Made by a program: the position numbers and the translations under genes. 64,000 nucleotides of DNA from Planctomycetales bacterium (lineage in GTDB: Bacteria > Planctomycetota > Planctomycetia > Pirellulales > Pirellulaceae): positions 1 through 64,000 of the forward strand of contig JAGQPF010000728.1 of assembly GCA_020426845.1 (NCBI GenBank), in the 5' to 3' direction. Shown one piece after another: positions 38,663 through 48,224 of this stretch. The notes below the pieces were generated by a model. That model searched no databases and was not told the DNA's origin. It saw nothing but the letters and a program-made list of their open reading frames with translations. The stretch's first letter is position 1. Every line of letters starts with the position of its first letter.

Positions 38663-40789
38663 ATGGGAACACCCCGACACCGAATCGCTCGAGTGGCCCG
38701 ACTCGCGCCGGCCATCTGGCTGGGATGCGCGCTGGCCACGGTTGCCATCGCTCAAGCGCCACCGCTTCCCGAACCGATTTCGCCGGGGTCGCCCGTATCT
38801 CCCGACTCACCGAATGCCGATTACGACGTGCTGCTGCACGGCGTGATCCACGAGGCGTTTGTCGAGCCGGCCGCCGAGGTGAGCGAACCCACGATTCTCA
38901 CCGAACAGCCGCCCGAGCCGATTCGGGAACAACCGCCGGAAGAGCAACCGGAAGGGCACAATGTAGTTTGGATTCCCGGCTACTGGGCTTGGGACTTTGT
39001 CGAGCAGCCCACCGAGACGTCGTCGGGCGCGATGGGGTTTGTTTGGGTGAGCGGGCTTTGGCGCGATGTGCCGCCGGGTCGCAATTGGATCTCGGGTTAT
39101 TGGCAGGAAGTCGAGGGCGGATTCCAGTGGAGCCCGGGGTACTGGCTCGACCGCAACCTTGTTCCGCAGACGCCCGAGACAGCCGGTGTGGAGGTGGCGC
39201 CGCAAGTGGTCTATCTCCCCGCGCCTCCCGACTCCCTGGACCAAGGCCCGAACATCATTTCGCCGGGCGCGGACTGTTTCTGGGTGCCCGGTCACTGGGA
39301 ATACCATATCGACCATTACGTTTGGCACGCCGGCTTTTGGGCGCGACAACACACCGGATGGGTGTGGACGCCGGCCCGGTACGTCTGCACGCCCTACGGC
39401 CATGTCTACCTGAGCGGCTACTGGGACTACGAGCCTGCCGCACGCGGTCAGTTGTTTAGCGTGGTGGTCTTTAATCGGCCGGTCTATCGCTACGACACCT
39501 ACACCTACTGTCCGCGCCACGCCGTGAACCACTCCAGCTTGAGCGTCAACCTGTTCATCGGCTCAAAAGGCCATTTCTACTACGGCAACCACTACTCCCA
39601 TCACCATCGACGCCACGGCTTCGTGCCGTGGTACGAGTGCTCCGGCAGCTGGCATCGCACCAGCCCGTTGATCTCCTACAGCCGTTGGCAGGACACGTCG
39701 CGCGGCGTGGACTTCCAACGTCATATGGACGAACTGAAGCTGCGCGTCGAATTGACCCGCACACACAGTTTGCGAACGCTGGCGGATGCCCATCAGCACG
39801 GAGGCCAGCGTGTCGGACAACCGAGTGGACCTCGACCACGATCGCTCCATGTCCACGATCACGACGATCACGGAGACGTCAGCCAAACCGTGATCGCCGT
39901 CAAGGATGCGAAGCATTTGCACAAGAGGAATGCCGACGAGCTCACCAAGTCCACGCGGCCCTACGGCACTCGCTCGGCCCGCAACCGAACGCTCGCCGAC
40001 GGCGCTGTGGCGATCGGCAACAGTGGACCTCAGCTGCACAGCGCGACAGTGCACGATTCACAGCACGGCACGAAGCCGAGCGAAGCAATGCGGACTCGGC
40101 CGGGCGCGCGGCCCACCGGCGCCAAGCCTCGTCCGGAGCCGAACATCATTGCGCTTGAGCCAAACGCGCAGAAGAATCCGTTTGCCAGTGGCCGCGCGCG
40201 AGTTGGCAGCGTCCAAGCCGCGACGAATGCCCCGCAACCCCTCTCGACGGACAAGCCGGACAAACGGCCAGCGTTGACACATCAGCCCGACATGCGTTCG
40301 CGCTCACACGAACATTCGCCGGAACCGGGCTCTACGATCAACTCGCCGCGCACCCGCACGCGGGTCGTCACCTCCGAGCCATCGAAAAACGTGACGCTGA
40401 ATCCGGCCACCACTGCAGGCGCCAATCCAGTCGCCAATCCATTCGCCAATCCAGTGGCCACCTCTCAGCCAACGATCGCCAAGCCCACGACAACACGCTC
40501 CTCGCGAGCCAAGCAGCTGTTCCCGCCCGCCGTGAAGCCCGCCACTCCGGCCGCACCCATCGCGAAACCGACGCCGCGGATCAGCACGCAGCCGCGAGCT
40601 ACGTCCATCGTCAAGCCGCAGCCCAATCCTCAGCCTCAACCTCAACCTCAGGCGCGTGCCATGCCCGTGGCCAAGCCGCTCGTCAAGCCGACCGCCCAAC
40701 CCAACCCGCAACCTCAGCCATCGCCGCGATCGTCGCGTCCCAGCCGGCGGTCACTCTATCGATCGTCCAAAGATAAAAAGGAGCGGTAG
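38663..40789 (+). CDS. Exported WXXGXW/YXWXP-repeat protein with basic low-complexity tail
   Basis: The 708-residue product starts with a signal peptide (LAPAIWLGCALATVAIAQ) after a GGGAG site. Residues about 90-280 hold aromatic repeats: VWIPGYWAWD, VWVSGLWRD, WISGYWQEV, WSPGYWLDR, FWVPGHWEYH, WHAGFWARQ and YLSGYWDYE, as in the WXXGXW repeat family. The remaining 400 residues are His-, then Pro/Thr/Lys/Gln-rich and disordered (NPFANPVA, PNPQPQPQPQ). It is likely secreted or cell-surface bound; role unknown. Confidence 0.75.
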   Translation: MGTPRHRIARVARLAPAIWLGCALATVAIAQAPPLPEPISPGSPVSPDSPNADYDVLLHGVIHEAFVEPAAEVSEPTILTEQPPEPIREQPPEEQPEGHNVVWIPGYWAWDFVEQPTETSSGAMGFVWVSGLWRDVPPGRNWISGYWQEVEGGFQWSPGYWLDRNLVPQTPETAGVEVAPQVVYLPAPPDSLDQGPNIISPGADCFWVPGHWEYHIDHYVWHAGFWARQHTGWVWTPARYVCTPYGHVYLSGYWDYEPAARGQLFSVVVFNRPVYRYDTYTYCPRHAVNHSSLSVNLFIGSKGHFYYGNHYSHHHRRHGFVPWYECSGSWHRTSPLISYSRWQDTSRGVDFQRHMDELKLRVELTRTHSLRTLADAHQHGGQRVGQPSGPRPRSLHVHDHDDHGDVSQTVIAVKDAKHLHKRNADELTKSTRPYGTRSARNRTLADGAVAIGNSGPQLHSATVHDSQHGTKPSEAMRTRPGARPTGAKPRPEPNIIALEPNAQKNPFASGRARVGSVQAATNAPQPLSTDKPDKRPALTHQPDMRSRSHEHSPEPGSTINSPRTRTRVVTSEPSKNVTLNPATTAGANPVANPFANPVATSQPTIAKPTTTRSSRAKQLFPPAVKPATPAAPIAKPTPRISTQPRATSIVKPQPNPQPQPQPQARAMPVAKPLVKPTAQPNPQPQPSPRSSRPSRRSLYRSSKDKKER

Positions 40790-40807
40790 CGAACATCGCC
40801 GACGGAG

Positions 40808-41230
40808 TCAGTCTCGACGGCGCAGCAACACATGCTTGCTGAGCTCGCTCACCAACAAGTTGAGCTCGACGGGCTTGGTCAAATAGGCCGCAATGCCCTG
40901 CCGTCGCAGTCGGCTTTCCAGCGCGGGGTCGGAACAGCCCGTCAGCACAATGATCGGCGCCGACTCGGTCTTGGGATTGTGTTGCAGGCAGGCGATCACT
41001 TCCTCTCCGCTGGCATGCGGCATCATGATGTCGGTGATAATCGCGTCCGGCTTTTCGGTGATCCCACGCCAGATGCCGTGCAAGCCATGGTAGCCCTCCA
41101 TGACATGGACACGGTAGTCGTGGAGCCGGCGTTTGATGGCGTCGATCACATACGGCTCGTCGTCAATCACCAGCAGCTTGGGTTGGCGAACTCGAATACG
41201 CGGCTCGAGACGATTCTTGAGAGTGCTCAC
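40808..41230 (-). CDS. Single-domain response regulator
   Basis: The 140-residue protein is a receiver domain: acidic pocket LLVIDDEPYVIDAIKRRL, phospho-acceptor Asp in DAIITDIMMPHASG, Thr in IIVLTGCSD and Lys in YLTKPVEL. There is no output domain. A 20-residue basic N-terminal extension precedes the domain. No histidine kinase is adjacent; the sense of signal flow is unknown. Confidence 0.88.
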   Translation of the reverse strand: MSTLKNRLEPRIRVRQPKLLVIDDEPYVIDAIKRRLHDYRVHVMEGYHGLHGIWRGITEKPDAIITDIMMPHASGEEVIACLQHNPKTESAPIIVLTGCSDPALESRLRRQGIAAYLTKPVELNLLVSELSKHVLLRRRD

Positions 41231-41580
41231 CGGCTGGCCCTTTATGCACCGTGGCTCAAGCGATCATTGCCGGACTGCCTTCATTTCTCGGGAAATGCGG
41301 CGCCGCGCCGATGTTGAGACGCATGGTTCGAAGAGAGTCATCGCTCCGCTTCACCTTGCGACGGCGAAGTGCGCGCAGCGACAGGGAAAGACAAGGACAC
41401 AAGACCACTAGTGGACCGTCAAGCCTTTGTTTTGGAGTTGGAGAACTCGCGAAGTCGTGGCGAGCCACGAGCTTGGGGCGGCGGCCAACCCAACGTTTCA
41501 GTGTTGACGGGGCACAAGAAGTCTACGTCACCGCCGTTCCATGCTGGTGCGTACTTCACGCACTCGGTGCATTGCGTCCC
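41231..41580. other. Intergenic region with dispersed repeat
   Basis: 350 bp without a supported gene; it contains repeat copy 2 (41414-41514). Nothing else recognised. Confidence 0.5.
41414..41514. repeat. Dispersed repeat, copy 2 (about 100 bp)
   Basis: Shares start (gaccgtcaag), middle (cgcgaagtcgtgg, ttggggcggcg) and end (ttgacggggca) with window positions 1-100. Flanks differ. Preceded by ctagtg, possibly a target-site or element-end motif. Confidence 0.7.
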
Positions 41581-43911
41581 CTAAAAGAACCCGCCACCAC
41601 CACCGCCCAACCCGCCGCCGGACTTCGGCAGATAGAGCGGCTCGAGCTCCGCCACGGTCAGGAAGCCGTCTCCGTCGACGTCCAACTGCGCGAAGGACGG
41701 ACCGTCTGCTTTGGGTGACCGATACTCCGACGCACTGAGTCGACCGTTGCCGTCCGCGTCTTGCTGTGCGATCAGCTTGCCAGCCAAACGAGTCCACTCT
41801 GCGGGTTGCTGCTCGTCAGGATCGTCACCATAAATCGGGGCCGCAGGCGACGGATTGACGAGCGCAGGCGCTGGCGCGTTGATGCCGGCGCCGTTGGGCG
41901 GCTCAACCTGCTGCGGCAATTGTGCTTGCTGTGGCGCTTCCGCCTGCTGCGGAGGGCCCGTGTTGGGAATCGATTCCGAGAAGGGGCCGTATCGTTGAAC
42001 CGGCGCAGATCGTTGAATCGGCGTCTTTTCGATGGCCACTGTGAGGTCCGTCGTCGGGATGGCGGAGTCCGCCTGCACCGGAAGGTCCGCGTTGGGAATC
42101 GATTCCGAGAAGGGGCTCATCCGTTCCACGGTGCGCCCTAGTGTGAGTGTCTCGGCAAGTTCCGTGGTTGGGATGGCAAGCACCTGTGCTGATGGCGGGG
42201 GCTCGCCGACTTGAACCGAACGATTCTGAGTCTGTGCCAGCAGGCTCGGTGGAATTTCGTAGCGAAGATTCAGATTGCCCGATGGCAAGTCGAGCCCTCT
42301 CTCGTCAAGCAGCTCGCCCGTTTGTGCAGGAGTTGGCGCCGGCGCCGCTCCTTGCTGAGGCGCGGGACCATCGAACGCTTGAGCCGCTCCGGCGTCCATC
42401 AAGGGTGGCTTGCTGGTCATCGGAATGCCATCAACCATCAGTTCACTCACCAAGATATCGTTGACGGGACCATTGAACAGAGCATTGAATGGGTCATTCG
42501 CTTGGGCGCCGTCCAAGACATCCGGCCCGGGTCCCGTTCCCGGACGCATGGCCGCGTCGACCCCGGCGTTTTGCGCGAGAGCGTTGTCGCCACGCACCAA
42601 AGGATCTGGTAACGGTCCGCTCTGCTCGAGGGGTTCTCCAATAATGGATTCCGTGACCGCCATGGGCGTGACCAGATCGGTGGCGAGCAGGATCGAATTG
42701 GCGGGAAGCGTGCGACTCGCCACCTTGCCTTCCCAATCACGCTTATCCAGCACCACTTGGCCGCTTGGATTGACTTGAACTTGAGCCAACACAACAGGCT
42801 GCAAGTTGCCGGCGATCGGCTCCCCGCGAACGACGGTCTTCGTGAGCAAGTAGGCCGTCGGAACTTCCACCTCCTCTTCCTCGGTTTGCACCAACTGACC
42901 GGCGATTTCCGAGAAGGCCGGATTAGGGGTCGTAAGGATGACCTGAGCTGTCTGGTCGTACGTTCGCAACAAGGTGACAGCCGAGCTTTGCTGCTGAATG
43001 ATGGCCGCTTCGGCATATCGAAGCGGAGCATTGGCTGGCGCCATGGTCAGCTGCAGGCTGGGGCGGTCGTAGTGGTAGCGGTCCCAATCCCATTGATACC
43101 ATTGCCGAACGTGGACAACGCGATTCAGCTGCGGCGCGGCGGAGAGGTGGAACAGCAGACTGGCCGAGGCGGCCATGGCGATCGCGCCCACGGCCACGCG
43201 ACCTCGTGTGCGAGGAGTCGCGACGATGCGGGGCAGCGCAATTGGCGCCGCCGCGTCGTCGCCCGAGTGCGGCGGAGCGATCGCCGCCGGAGCGATGTGG
43301 ACGCGGCCGTAGATCCGGTTGGCGCGCAACGAGCCGATCAGCGAGCCGAACACGCCACCGACTGCGACCCACCATAGCAAGGTGGGCACGCCGGCAGTCA
43401 GTCGCTCGTATCCGGCGTCGCCGCGCCAGGCATCCACTGCCATATAGAAGCTCCAGACCAGCAGCGACATGCTGCCTGCCCCAAGCACACCGGCCAGCGC
43501 GCGGTTGCGAAGCGGCCCGACTCCGCGACGATGGCTCCAGAACGACGTTCCGTACCACGAGCCAACGATCACAAACAGCGCCCACGTGACGGGCCGACTC
43601 AGCTTGTCGGGCTGCTGCGCCTGAGCCAACAAAAAGGACAGGCCGGCGCTCCAGAGCATCAACGGCAGCAACGAGACGTTCAGCCATCCCCGCTGCGGCG
43701 CCGGCCGAGCCGTGGCAGGCATCGTCAATCGAGCACTGGAAGAGTGCCTCAACGCCCGCACGCTGCGCTCGAAGTTGTCCAAGCGCATGCCGCGCCACAA
43801 TCTCCACACGCCGTGCAAGGCCACTGCCACAACGACCAGAGCCACCGCCAGCCAGGCGTCCCAGGTGTTGTAAGCGTATTGGTGGTCGTAGAACCAATAG
43901 TGGTAGCCCAT
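41581..43911 (-). CDS. Multi-pass membrane protein with SAF-like segment and C-terminal EF-hands (paralogue A)
   Basis: The 776-residue protein shows five or six membrane helices in residues 1-265 (LAVALVVVAVALHGVWRLW, LLPLMLWSAGLSFLLAQAQ, TWALFVIVGSWYGTSFW). A periplasmic or extracytoplasmic segment follows. Around residues 370-430, RGEPIAGNLQPVVLAQ, then KVASRTLPANSILLATDLV, resembles the SAF domain of CpaB/RcpC pilus-assembly proteins. A Pro/Gln/Ala-rich region leads to two EF-hand loops (DADGNGRLSASE, DVDGDGFLTVAE). It is strikingly similar to the gene at 43974-46022, sharing GYERLT, FYMAVDAWRGD, RRGVGPLRN and LAQAQQPD. Start ATG 43911. Function unknown. Confidence 0.75.
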   Translation of the reverse strand: MGYHYWFYDHQYAYNTWDAWLAVALVVVAVALHGVWRLWRGMRLDNFERSVRALRHSSSARLTMPATARPAPQRGWLNVSLLPLMLWSAGLSFLLAQAQQPDKLSRPVTWALFVIVGSWYGTSFWSHRRGVGPLRNRALAGVLGAGSMSLLVWSFYMAVDAWRGDAGYERLTAGVPTLLWWVAVGGVFGSLIGSLRANRIYGRVHIAPAAIAPPHSGDDAAAPIALPRIVATPRTRGRVAVGAIAMAASASLLFHLSAAPQLNRVVHVRQWYQWDWDRYHYDRPSLQLTMAPANAPLRYAEAAIIQQQSSAVTLLRTYDQTAQVILTTPNPAFSEIAGQLVQTEEEEVEVPTAYLLTKTVVRGEPIAGNLQPVVLAQVQVNPSGQVVLDKRDWEGKVASRTLPANSILLATDLVTPMAVTESIIGEPLEQSGPLPDPLVRGDNALAQNAGVDAAMRPGTGPGPDVLDGAQANDPFNALFNGPVNDILVSELMVDGIPMTSKPPLMDAGAAQAFDGPAPQQGAAPAPTPAQTGELLDERGLDLPSGNLNLRYEIPPSLLAQTQNRSVQVGEPPPSAQVLAIPTTELAETLTLGRTVERMSPFSESIPNADLPVQADSAIPTTDLTVAIEKTPIQRSAPVQRYGPFSESIPNTGPPQQAEAPQQAQLPQQVEPPNGAGINAPAPALVNPSPAAPIYGDDPDEQQPAEWTRLAGKLIAQQDADGNGRLSASEYRSPKADGPSFAQLDVDGDGFLTVAELEPLYLPKSGGGLGGGGGGFF

Positions 43912-43973
43912 GACGATCTGCCTACGTAAATGTGATTTGCATCAAGACGATCGGAGATCGCCAACTCGCCAAC

Positions 43974-46022
43974 TTATTGGGGATTTAGAACTTCGGCCTC
44001 AACTTGAATGTCAAGTCGATCGTCGTCTTGATAAAGAGCAGCTCCAGACCTCCGAGCTTTCGAGGCCAACACGACCGCGGGCGAGAATTCGGCCAGCGTC
44101 AGCATACCGTCCTGATTGGTGTCCTGCGCACGTGGCAGTGGCCACGCCAAATCCGGCAATACCGTGATCGTGGAGGTTTCCGAGTCAAATACGTTCGTCG
44201 TGAACTCGGCTTTGCCAATCAACCCATTGCCATCCAGGTCCAGCAATTCGAACGTCCGCAACATGCCCGTCTCAGTGGCGGTCCGCACATGCGGATTGGG
44301 AAGGCCATTGGGGAACAAGACATGTTGGAACTCGAGCGGCGACAGCATGCCATCCTGATCAATATCTTGAGCTGCGGACAAGGGCCAATTTACGTTCGGC
44401 ATCCGGACCCCGCGAGTGTACTCTGACTCGCGAATCAAGCCGTTGCGATCCTGGTCCAGCGAACCAAACAACAGTAAAACGGAAAAGTCTACGTTCGGCC
44501 CTTCGTCTTCCGGTCCGTTAATTTCATTGGCACCGAGTGGAAGCACGCCCTTTGAATTGGGCTGCTGCCCATTGTCATATTGTTGAATCGTTCCCGAGGC
44601 CAGTTGTGGCAGGGCCCGTGAAGGTCCCCGTGCTGGCATCGCCAGCTGCTGTCTCGGCTCGCCTCGATTTGCCGTGGCGACGTTGCCCAACAAGGTTTCG
44701 TCGACAACGCCCTCGGCGGCAGTCTCGGCCGCCAGTGCGCCCGTCGTCTCGACAGCTGGAGATGGGGCGCCCGCGCTCACGAGATCGCCGCGGCTGATGG
44801 CCGCGCCGCGGGCAAGATCGACCCTCGCCACCATTCCGGTCAGCTCCGCCGGGTCCGTCACGGCATCCGGAGGAACGTAGCGTTGCGGCGATTCGTGCGG
44901 TTTGGGCGGAACGTACGCCAAATGCAAGACAGCGCCCAACGGCTGCCCTGCCTTCACGGGACCGGCGACCGCTAAGAAGGGAATTGGCGCATTTGCGTTC
45001 GGGACTTGCTCCGCCAGTTGCTCGCTCAACAAAGGAATGGTGCTTTGGAATTGGTGCGTCGTGTCGAGCACCAAGTCGTCGGTAAGAGACAACGGAATCG
45101 GCAAGTTGATGTCACCGGGCCGAGCCGCCGCCATCGTGAGCACCAGCGGCCGGGGACGATGCGAAGCGAATCGCCAGTCGTAAAGGCGCCATTCGCGAAC
45201 GCGGACGGTTCGATAGACTTGCGGCGCAGCCGAAAGGTGAAACATCAAGCTTGCCCCGCACGCCAGCCAGATGGCTCCCCAAGCGGCGCGGCGCGGCCGA
45301 GTCGCCAACGGCAAGGACGCTAACGCTGACATATCCTTGTCACTTAAATCGGCGGCCCCCACGTCCGGCTCCAGGGCGAACGCCCGGCGGTACAAACTGC
45401 CTGCTCGATGCGCCCCGAGCAACGCTCCGAGTGCGCTGCCAACCGCGATCCACCATAGCAGCGTCGCGCCGCTGCCGGTCAGCCGCTCGTAGCCGGTGTC
45501 GCCGCGCCAAGCGTCGACCGCCATGTAGAACGCCCAGAGCAGACCGGAGACCGCCATCGCGCTGGTCGCGCCCGACCACGCCAAGTTTCGCAATGGGCCG
45601 ACGCCGCGCCGGCGACGCCAACGAGTCGTGCCATACCAGGCGCCAACGCCGACAAACAACGCCCATGTGAAGGGGCGGCTGAACTCGTCAGGCTGCTGAG
45701 CCTGCGCCAACAGCATCGCCATGCCACAGCTGATCAACATCAACGGCAACAGCGAGATCTGCAACACCCCAGTTGGTTGGTTGGCATGCTGGGCGGCATT
45801 TTGGGTGGAATGAGCCGCGGCGGTCGGGGCTTCGGCGCGTGACCACCGCAGACGACTGCCGGGCTCGCGACGGAGACGGCGCAGGCTCTGCTCAAAGCCG
45901 TCCGGACGCATGCCACGCCACAATTGAAAGACGCAGTACCAACAGGCCGCCACAATCACCAGTGCCACCACCAGCCACGGACTCCAGAAGTCGACGGCCA
46001 TGTCGTACTGGCGGTAGTACAT
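43974..46022 (-). CDS. Multi-pass membrane protein with SAF-like segment and four EF-hands (paralogue B)
   Basis: The 682-residue protein has the same plan as its downstream neighbour: helices in residues 1-265 (WLVVALVIVAACWYCVFQLW, LLPLMLISCGMAMLLAQAQQ), LMFHLSAAPQVYRTVRVREW, a SAF-like segment (VKAGQPLGAVLHLAYV, ELTGMVARVDLARGAAISRG) and a C terminus with four EF-hand loops (DQDRNGLIRESE, DIDQDGMLSPLE, DLDGNGLIGKAE, DTNQDGMLTLAE). The ATG at 46022 aligns with the paralogue start; 46049 is a less likely start. The 62-bp gap to paralogue A suggests one transcript. Probable tandem duplication. Confidence 0.75.
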   Translation of the reverse strand: MYYRQYDMAVDFWSPWLVVALVIVAACWYCVFQLWRGMRPDGFEQSLRRLRREPGSRLRWSRAEAPTAAAHSTQNAAQHANQPTGVLQISLLPLMLISCGMAMLLAQAQQPDEFSRPFTWALFVGVGAWYGTTRWRRRRGVGPLRNLAWSGATSAMAVSGLLWAFYMAVDAWRGDTGYERLTGSGATLLWWIAVGSALGALLGAHRAGSLYRRAFALEPDVGAADLSDKDMSALASLPLATRPRRAAWGAIWLACGASLMFHLSAAPQVYRTVRVREWRLYDWRFASHRPRPLVLTMAAARPGDINLPIPLSLTDDLVLDTTHQFQSTIPLLSEQLAEQVPNANAPIPFLAVAGPVKAGQPLGAVLHLAYVPPKPHESPQRYVPPDAVTDPAELTGMVARVDLARGAAISRGDLVSAGAPSPAVETTGALAAETAAEGVVDETLLGNVATANRGEPRQQLAMPARGPSRALPQLASGTIQQYDNGQQPNSKGVLPLGANEINGPEDEGPNVDFSVLLLFGSLDQDRNGLIRESEYTRGVRMPNVNWPLSAAQDIDQDGMLSPLEFQHVLFPNGLPNPHVRTATETGMLRTFELLDLDGNGLIGKAEFTTNVFDSETSTITVLPDLAWPLPRAQDTNQDGMLTLAEFSPAVVLASKARRSGAALYQDDDRLDIQVEAEVLNPQ

Positions 46023-46394
46023 TGCGGCTTGCCTTGTGCTAGTGGACACAGTGGGCCTCCATCGTAGGCGACCCGCGTAAGGCTCCCTAAAACCGTCGGG
46101 CAGCCCCCGGTGGTTTGACGACGGTCAGGTGGCCGGGGATTCCCCGAAGGGCCCGGATTTCACAAAGTGATGTCTGACTCTCGTGCCTTGTCGTGGGTTA
46201 TCCCATGAATGGTCGGATGGGGACAAGCTCCAAGTTTGTAACAACTTCACGACGGTGGCACGTCGTGGTGCAGTGGCAAAACCAATTCATAGGCTGGCAG
46301 CCTGTGATTGATGCTGATTGTGGATTTGAACACAGGTTGCAGGCTGGCAGCCTGCACCACGACAGTCTGCCAGACAGCAAACTTGTGCCACATA
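46023..46394. other. Intergenic region with palindromic repeat
   Basis: About 370 bp between two minus-strand genes. Positions 46260-46372 hold copies of the caggctggcagcctg repeat. The part near 46110-46150 (ggccggggattccccgaagg) is a strong palindrome that could fold in RNA. No gene supported. Confidence 0.55.
46260..46372. repeat. caggctggcagcctg palindromic repeats, two units
   Basis: Units taggctggcagcctgtgattg (near 46290) and gttgcaggctggcagcctgcaccacgaca (near 46336) belong to the family at 33190 and 56543. The end lies 23 bp from the stop codon of the SHD1 protein gene. Confidence 0.75.
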
Positions 46395-47807
46395 TTAGCG
46401 ACGAGATCTCGCCACGCCGCCGCCGACCCCACAAAGGACCGCCAGGCCGACAATCACTTTGATCGCGATCGTCACGATCGCCGTGTAACTCAAGCGATTG
46501 TCGCGAGTTCGATTGTCGTAGCGGGTGCCGGCCTTGCCGCCTTGGTTGGACCAAGCCGTGCCGCATTTCGGGCAATGCGTCTTGCCTTGCGACTCAGCCC
46601 GAGTGAAGGTCGCCTTGCAGTGCGAGCACTCGTAGATTTCCTCAAACATCGGAAAAGAAGGGGTCGGGATGTTCGGCGCCGGATTCGAGAAACTGGGCGG
46701 CCGCGCGGTGGAAGCCATTTGATGGGAGAAGTCGGGCCCGCTCATCCTGCCGGGATCCATATCGCCCATCCCGTCCATGTCGCCCAGGCCGTCGCTGGAT
46801 GGCGCCATGCCGTACTGGCCGCTCATGCCGGCAGGCCCGGAGCTCGGGACCATGCCCGGATCCATGCCCATGTCGGCGCCGGAGTTCTCGGCCATCTGGC
46901 GGCTCATGCCCGCCGCATCCATCTCCGGCATGTTCGCACCGACCCCGGTCGGCGGCCCCGAACTCGGCACTCCGCCCGCTCCCATGCTCGGCATCCCCAT
47001 CGGACCCCGCGGGCCTCCGGGGAACCCGGGTCGCGGGAAGTTCGGCATGCCTCCTCCCAATCGCGGCATGCCGGCATCCATATCCATGCCCGCCATGTCG
47101 GGCATCCCGGGCACGCCGTTCATCCCGGGCACGCCACCGATTCCCGACGAGCTGCCCGAATTCGTCGGAGCTGGCGGGATCTGATCCTCCTGACCGATCG
47201 CCGTGAGCTCGCTGCGCAGAAAGTCCTGATCCTCGGCGCTCAGGTTGTAAAACGGCACCGAGTGAATCCGCCCGCCGTGCCGAATGACGGCGTTCCCGCT
47301 ATGGATGCGGACAAACTGGGCGCCATTGAGTCGATTGCCCCGATTGTCCGACCAGTCACGTTTTTCCTTCAAGGAACCGCCGGGACGTGCATCGTTGCCC
47401 CCGTTGCCCCCGTTGCCCCCGGAAGTGGATTGCGAAGTGGCAGGCGCTGTCGGCGCGGCGGAAGCCCCACCGAGACCATTGGCCATCTCGCTCATGCTCT
47501 CGGTCGCGCGAGCCATCTCTGCCGATGCGCGAGTCACCGCCAAACGAGTCGCCACCACACGGTCCTCAATCGACAACTGTGCCAGCGGAAACTGAAACTC
47601 GGCGCCATCCTTGAGAAAGTAGACGTTCGAACCCTCCAAGCGCAGAAACGAGGCCTGCATTTGCCGACCTTGGACATCGGTCCACGTCCGCACTTCGTCG
47701 CCGCCTACGCTCCCACCGAACAGGGCGAGGATGGCAAGAGCGCCAAGCCACAGCACCGGCGGGCGGCGCAGACCATGCCGAACGAGGGGGGAGAGGAAGG
47801 CACTCAT
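46395..47807 (-). CDS. Exported protein with two SHD1-like domains, zinc ribbon and C-terminal anchor
   Basis: The 470-residue product begins at ATG 47807 with a signal segment (WLGALAILALFGGSVG). Two SHD1-like modules are visible: TWTDVQGRQMQASFLRLEGS, leading to LAQLSIEDRVVATRL, and DWSDNRGNRLNGAQFVRIHS, leading to NLSAEDQDFLRSEL. A Met/Gly/Pro-rich linker, a zinc-ribbon (CSHCKATF ... CPKCGTAW) and a final helix (YTAIVTIAIKVIVGLAVLC) follow. Bacterial SHD1-like domains of this sort are mostly described in planctomycetes. Likely an envelope-anchored binding protein; ligand unknown. Confidence 0.8.
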   Translation of the reverse strand: MSAFLSPLVRHGLRRPPVLWLGALAILALFGGSVGGDEVRTWTDVQGRQMQASFLRLEGSNVYFLKDGAEFQFPLAQLSIEDRVVATRLAVTRASAEMARATESMSEMANGLGGASAAPTAPATSQSTSGGNGGNGGNDARPGGSLKEKRDWSDNRGNRLNGAQFVRIHSGNAVIRHGGRIHSVPFYNLSAEDQDFLRSELTAIGQEDQIPPAPTNSGSSSGIGGVPGMNGVPGMPDMAGMDMDAGMPRLGGGMPNFPRPGFPGGPRGPMGMPSMGAGGVPSSGPPTGVGANMPEMDAAGMSRQMAENSGADMGMDPGMVPSSGPAGMSGQYGMAPSSDGLGDMDGMGDMDPGRMSGPDFSHQMASTARPPSFSNPAPNIPTPSFPMFEEIYECSHCKATFTRAESQGKTHCPKCGTAWSNQGGKAGTRYDNRTRDNRLSYTAIVTIAIKVIVGLAVLCGVGGGVARSRR

Positions 47808-48224
47808 CTGCTTTCTCCAGTCGGGAAATATCCGCGATTCCAAGACAAGATGTCGGGTGGACGAGGGACCGGACGAGGGACCCGAAAAGCTCGGCCACCA
47901 GCAGCCAATAGTGGCAAGACACGAACCCGAGCGATGACCAGGATCACAATTCAATCATCCTAGCGAAGAGTTCTCGACAAAGATAGAGAATTGACAAAAA
48001 TACACATTCTGGGCGGGTGCTGCCCGGCCGTTGAGCGGTTGGCGGCGAACCACCTGGCGGAGGGCCGCCAGATTTGCATCCCGAGGGGGAGGTCGCTAAG
48101 AGAAGGCCGTTGCAAAACACCTTTGGTCCGAGCAGGGAAAGTCGGACCGGGTGCCTCAACGCAGCCAACTGCGTGATGAGGTCGAGCAAACGGGGCCCAA
48201 AATTCCCACGACGGATTTTCGACC
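47808..48224. other. Divergent intergenic region
   Basis: About 420 bp between the SHD1 protein (minus) and the histidine-kinase-like gene (plus). It contains a hairpin ctggcgg-aggg-ccgccag (48054-48071) and a copy of the aggccgttgaaaaacacct element (48104-48122). No gene supported. Confidence 0.55.
48104..48122. repeat. aggccgttgcaaaacacct dispersed repeat, copy 2
   Basis: One base different from the copies at 29528-29546 and 63919-63937. Intergenic, about 100 bp before the kinase-like gene. Confidence 0.65.

Noticed and set aside
46080-46160. Possible small structured RNA (ggtcaggt followed by strong palindrome, reminiscent of SRP RNA)
   Set aside because: The diagnostic SRP core bases are not in place and the closing stem cannot be drawn; left as an intergenic palindrome.
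46308-47963. 551-residue forward ORF opposite the SHD1 protein
   Set aside because: Ala/His/Arg-rich shadow; begins inside repeat sequence.
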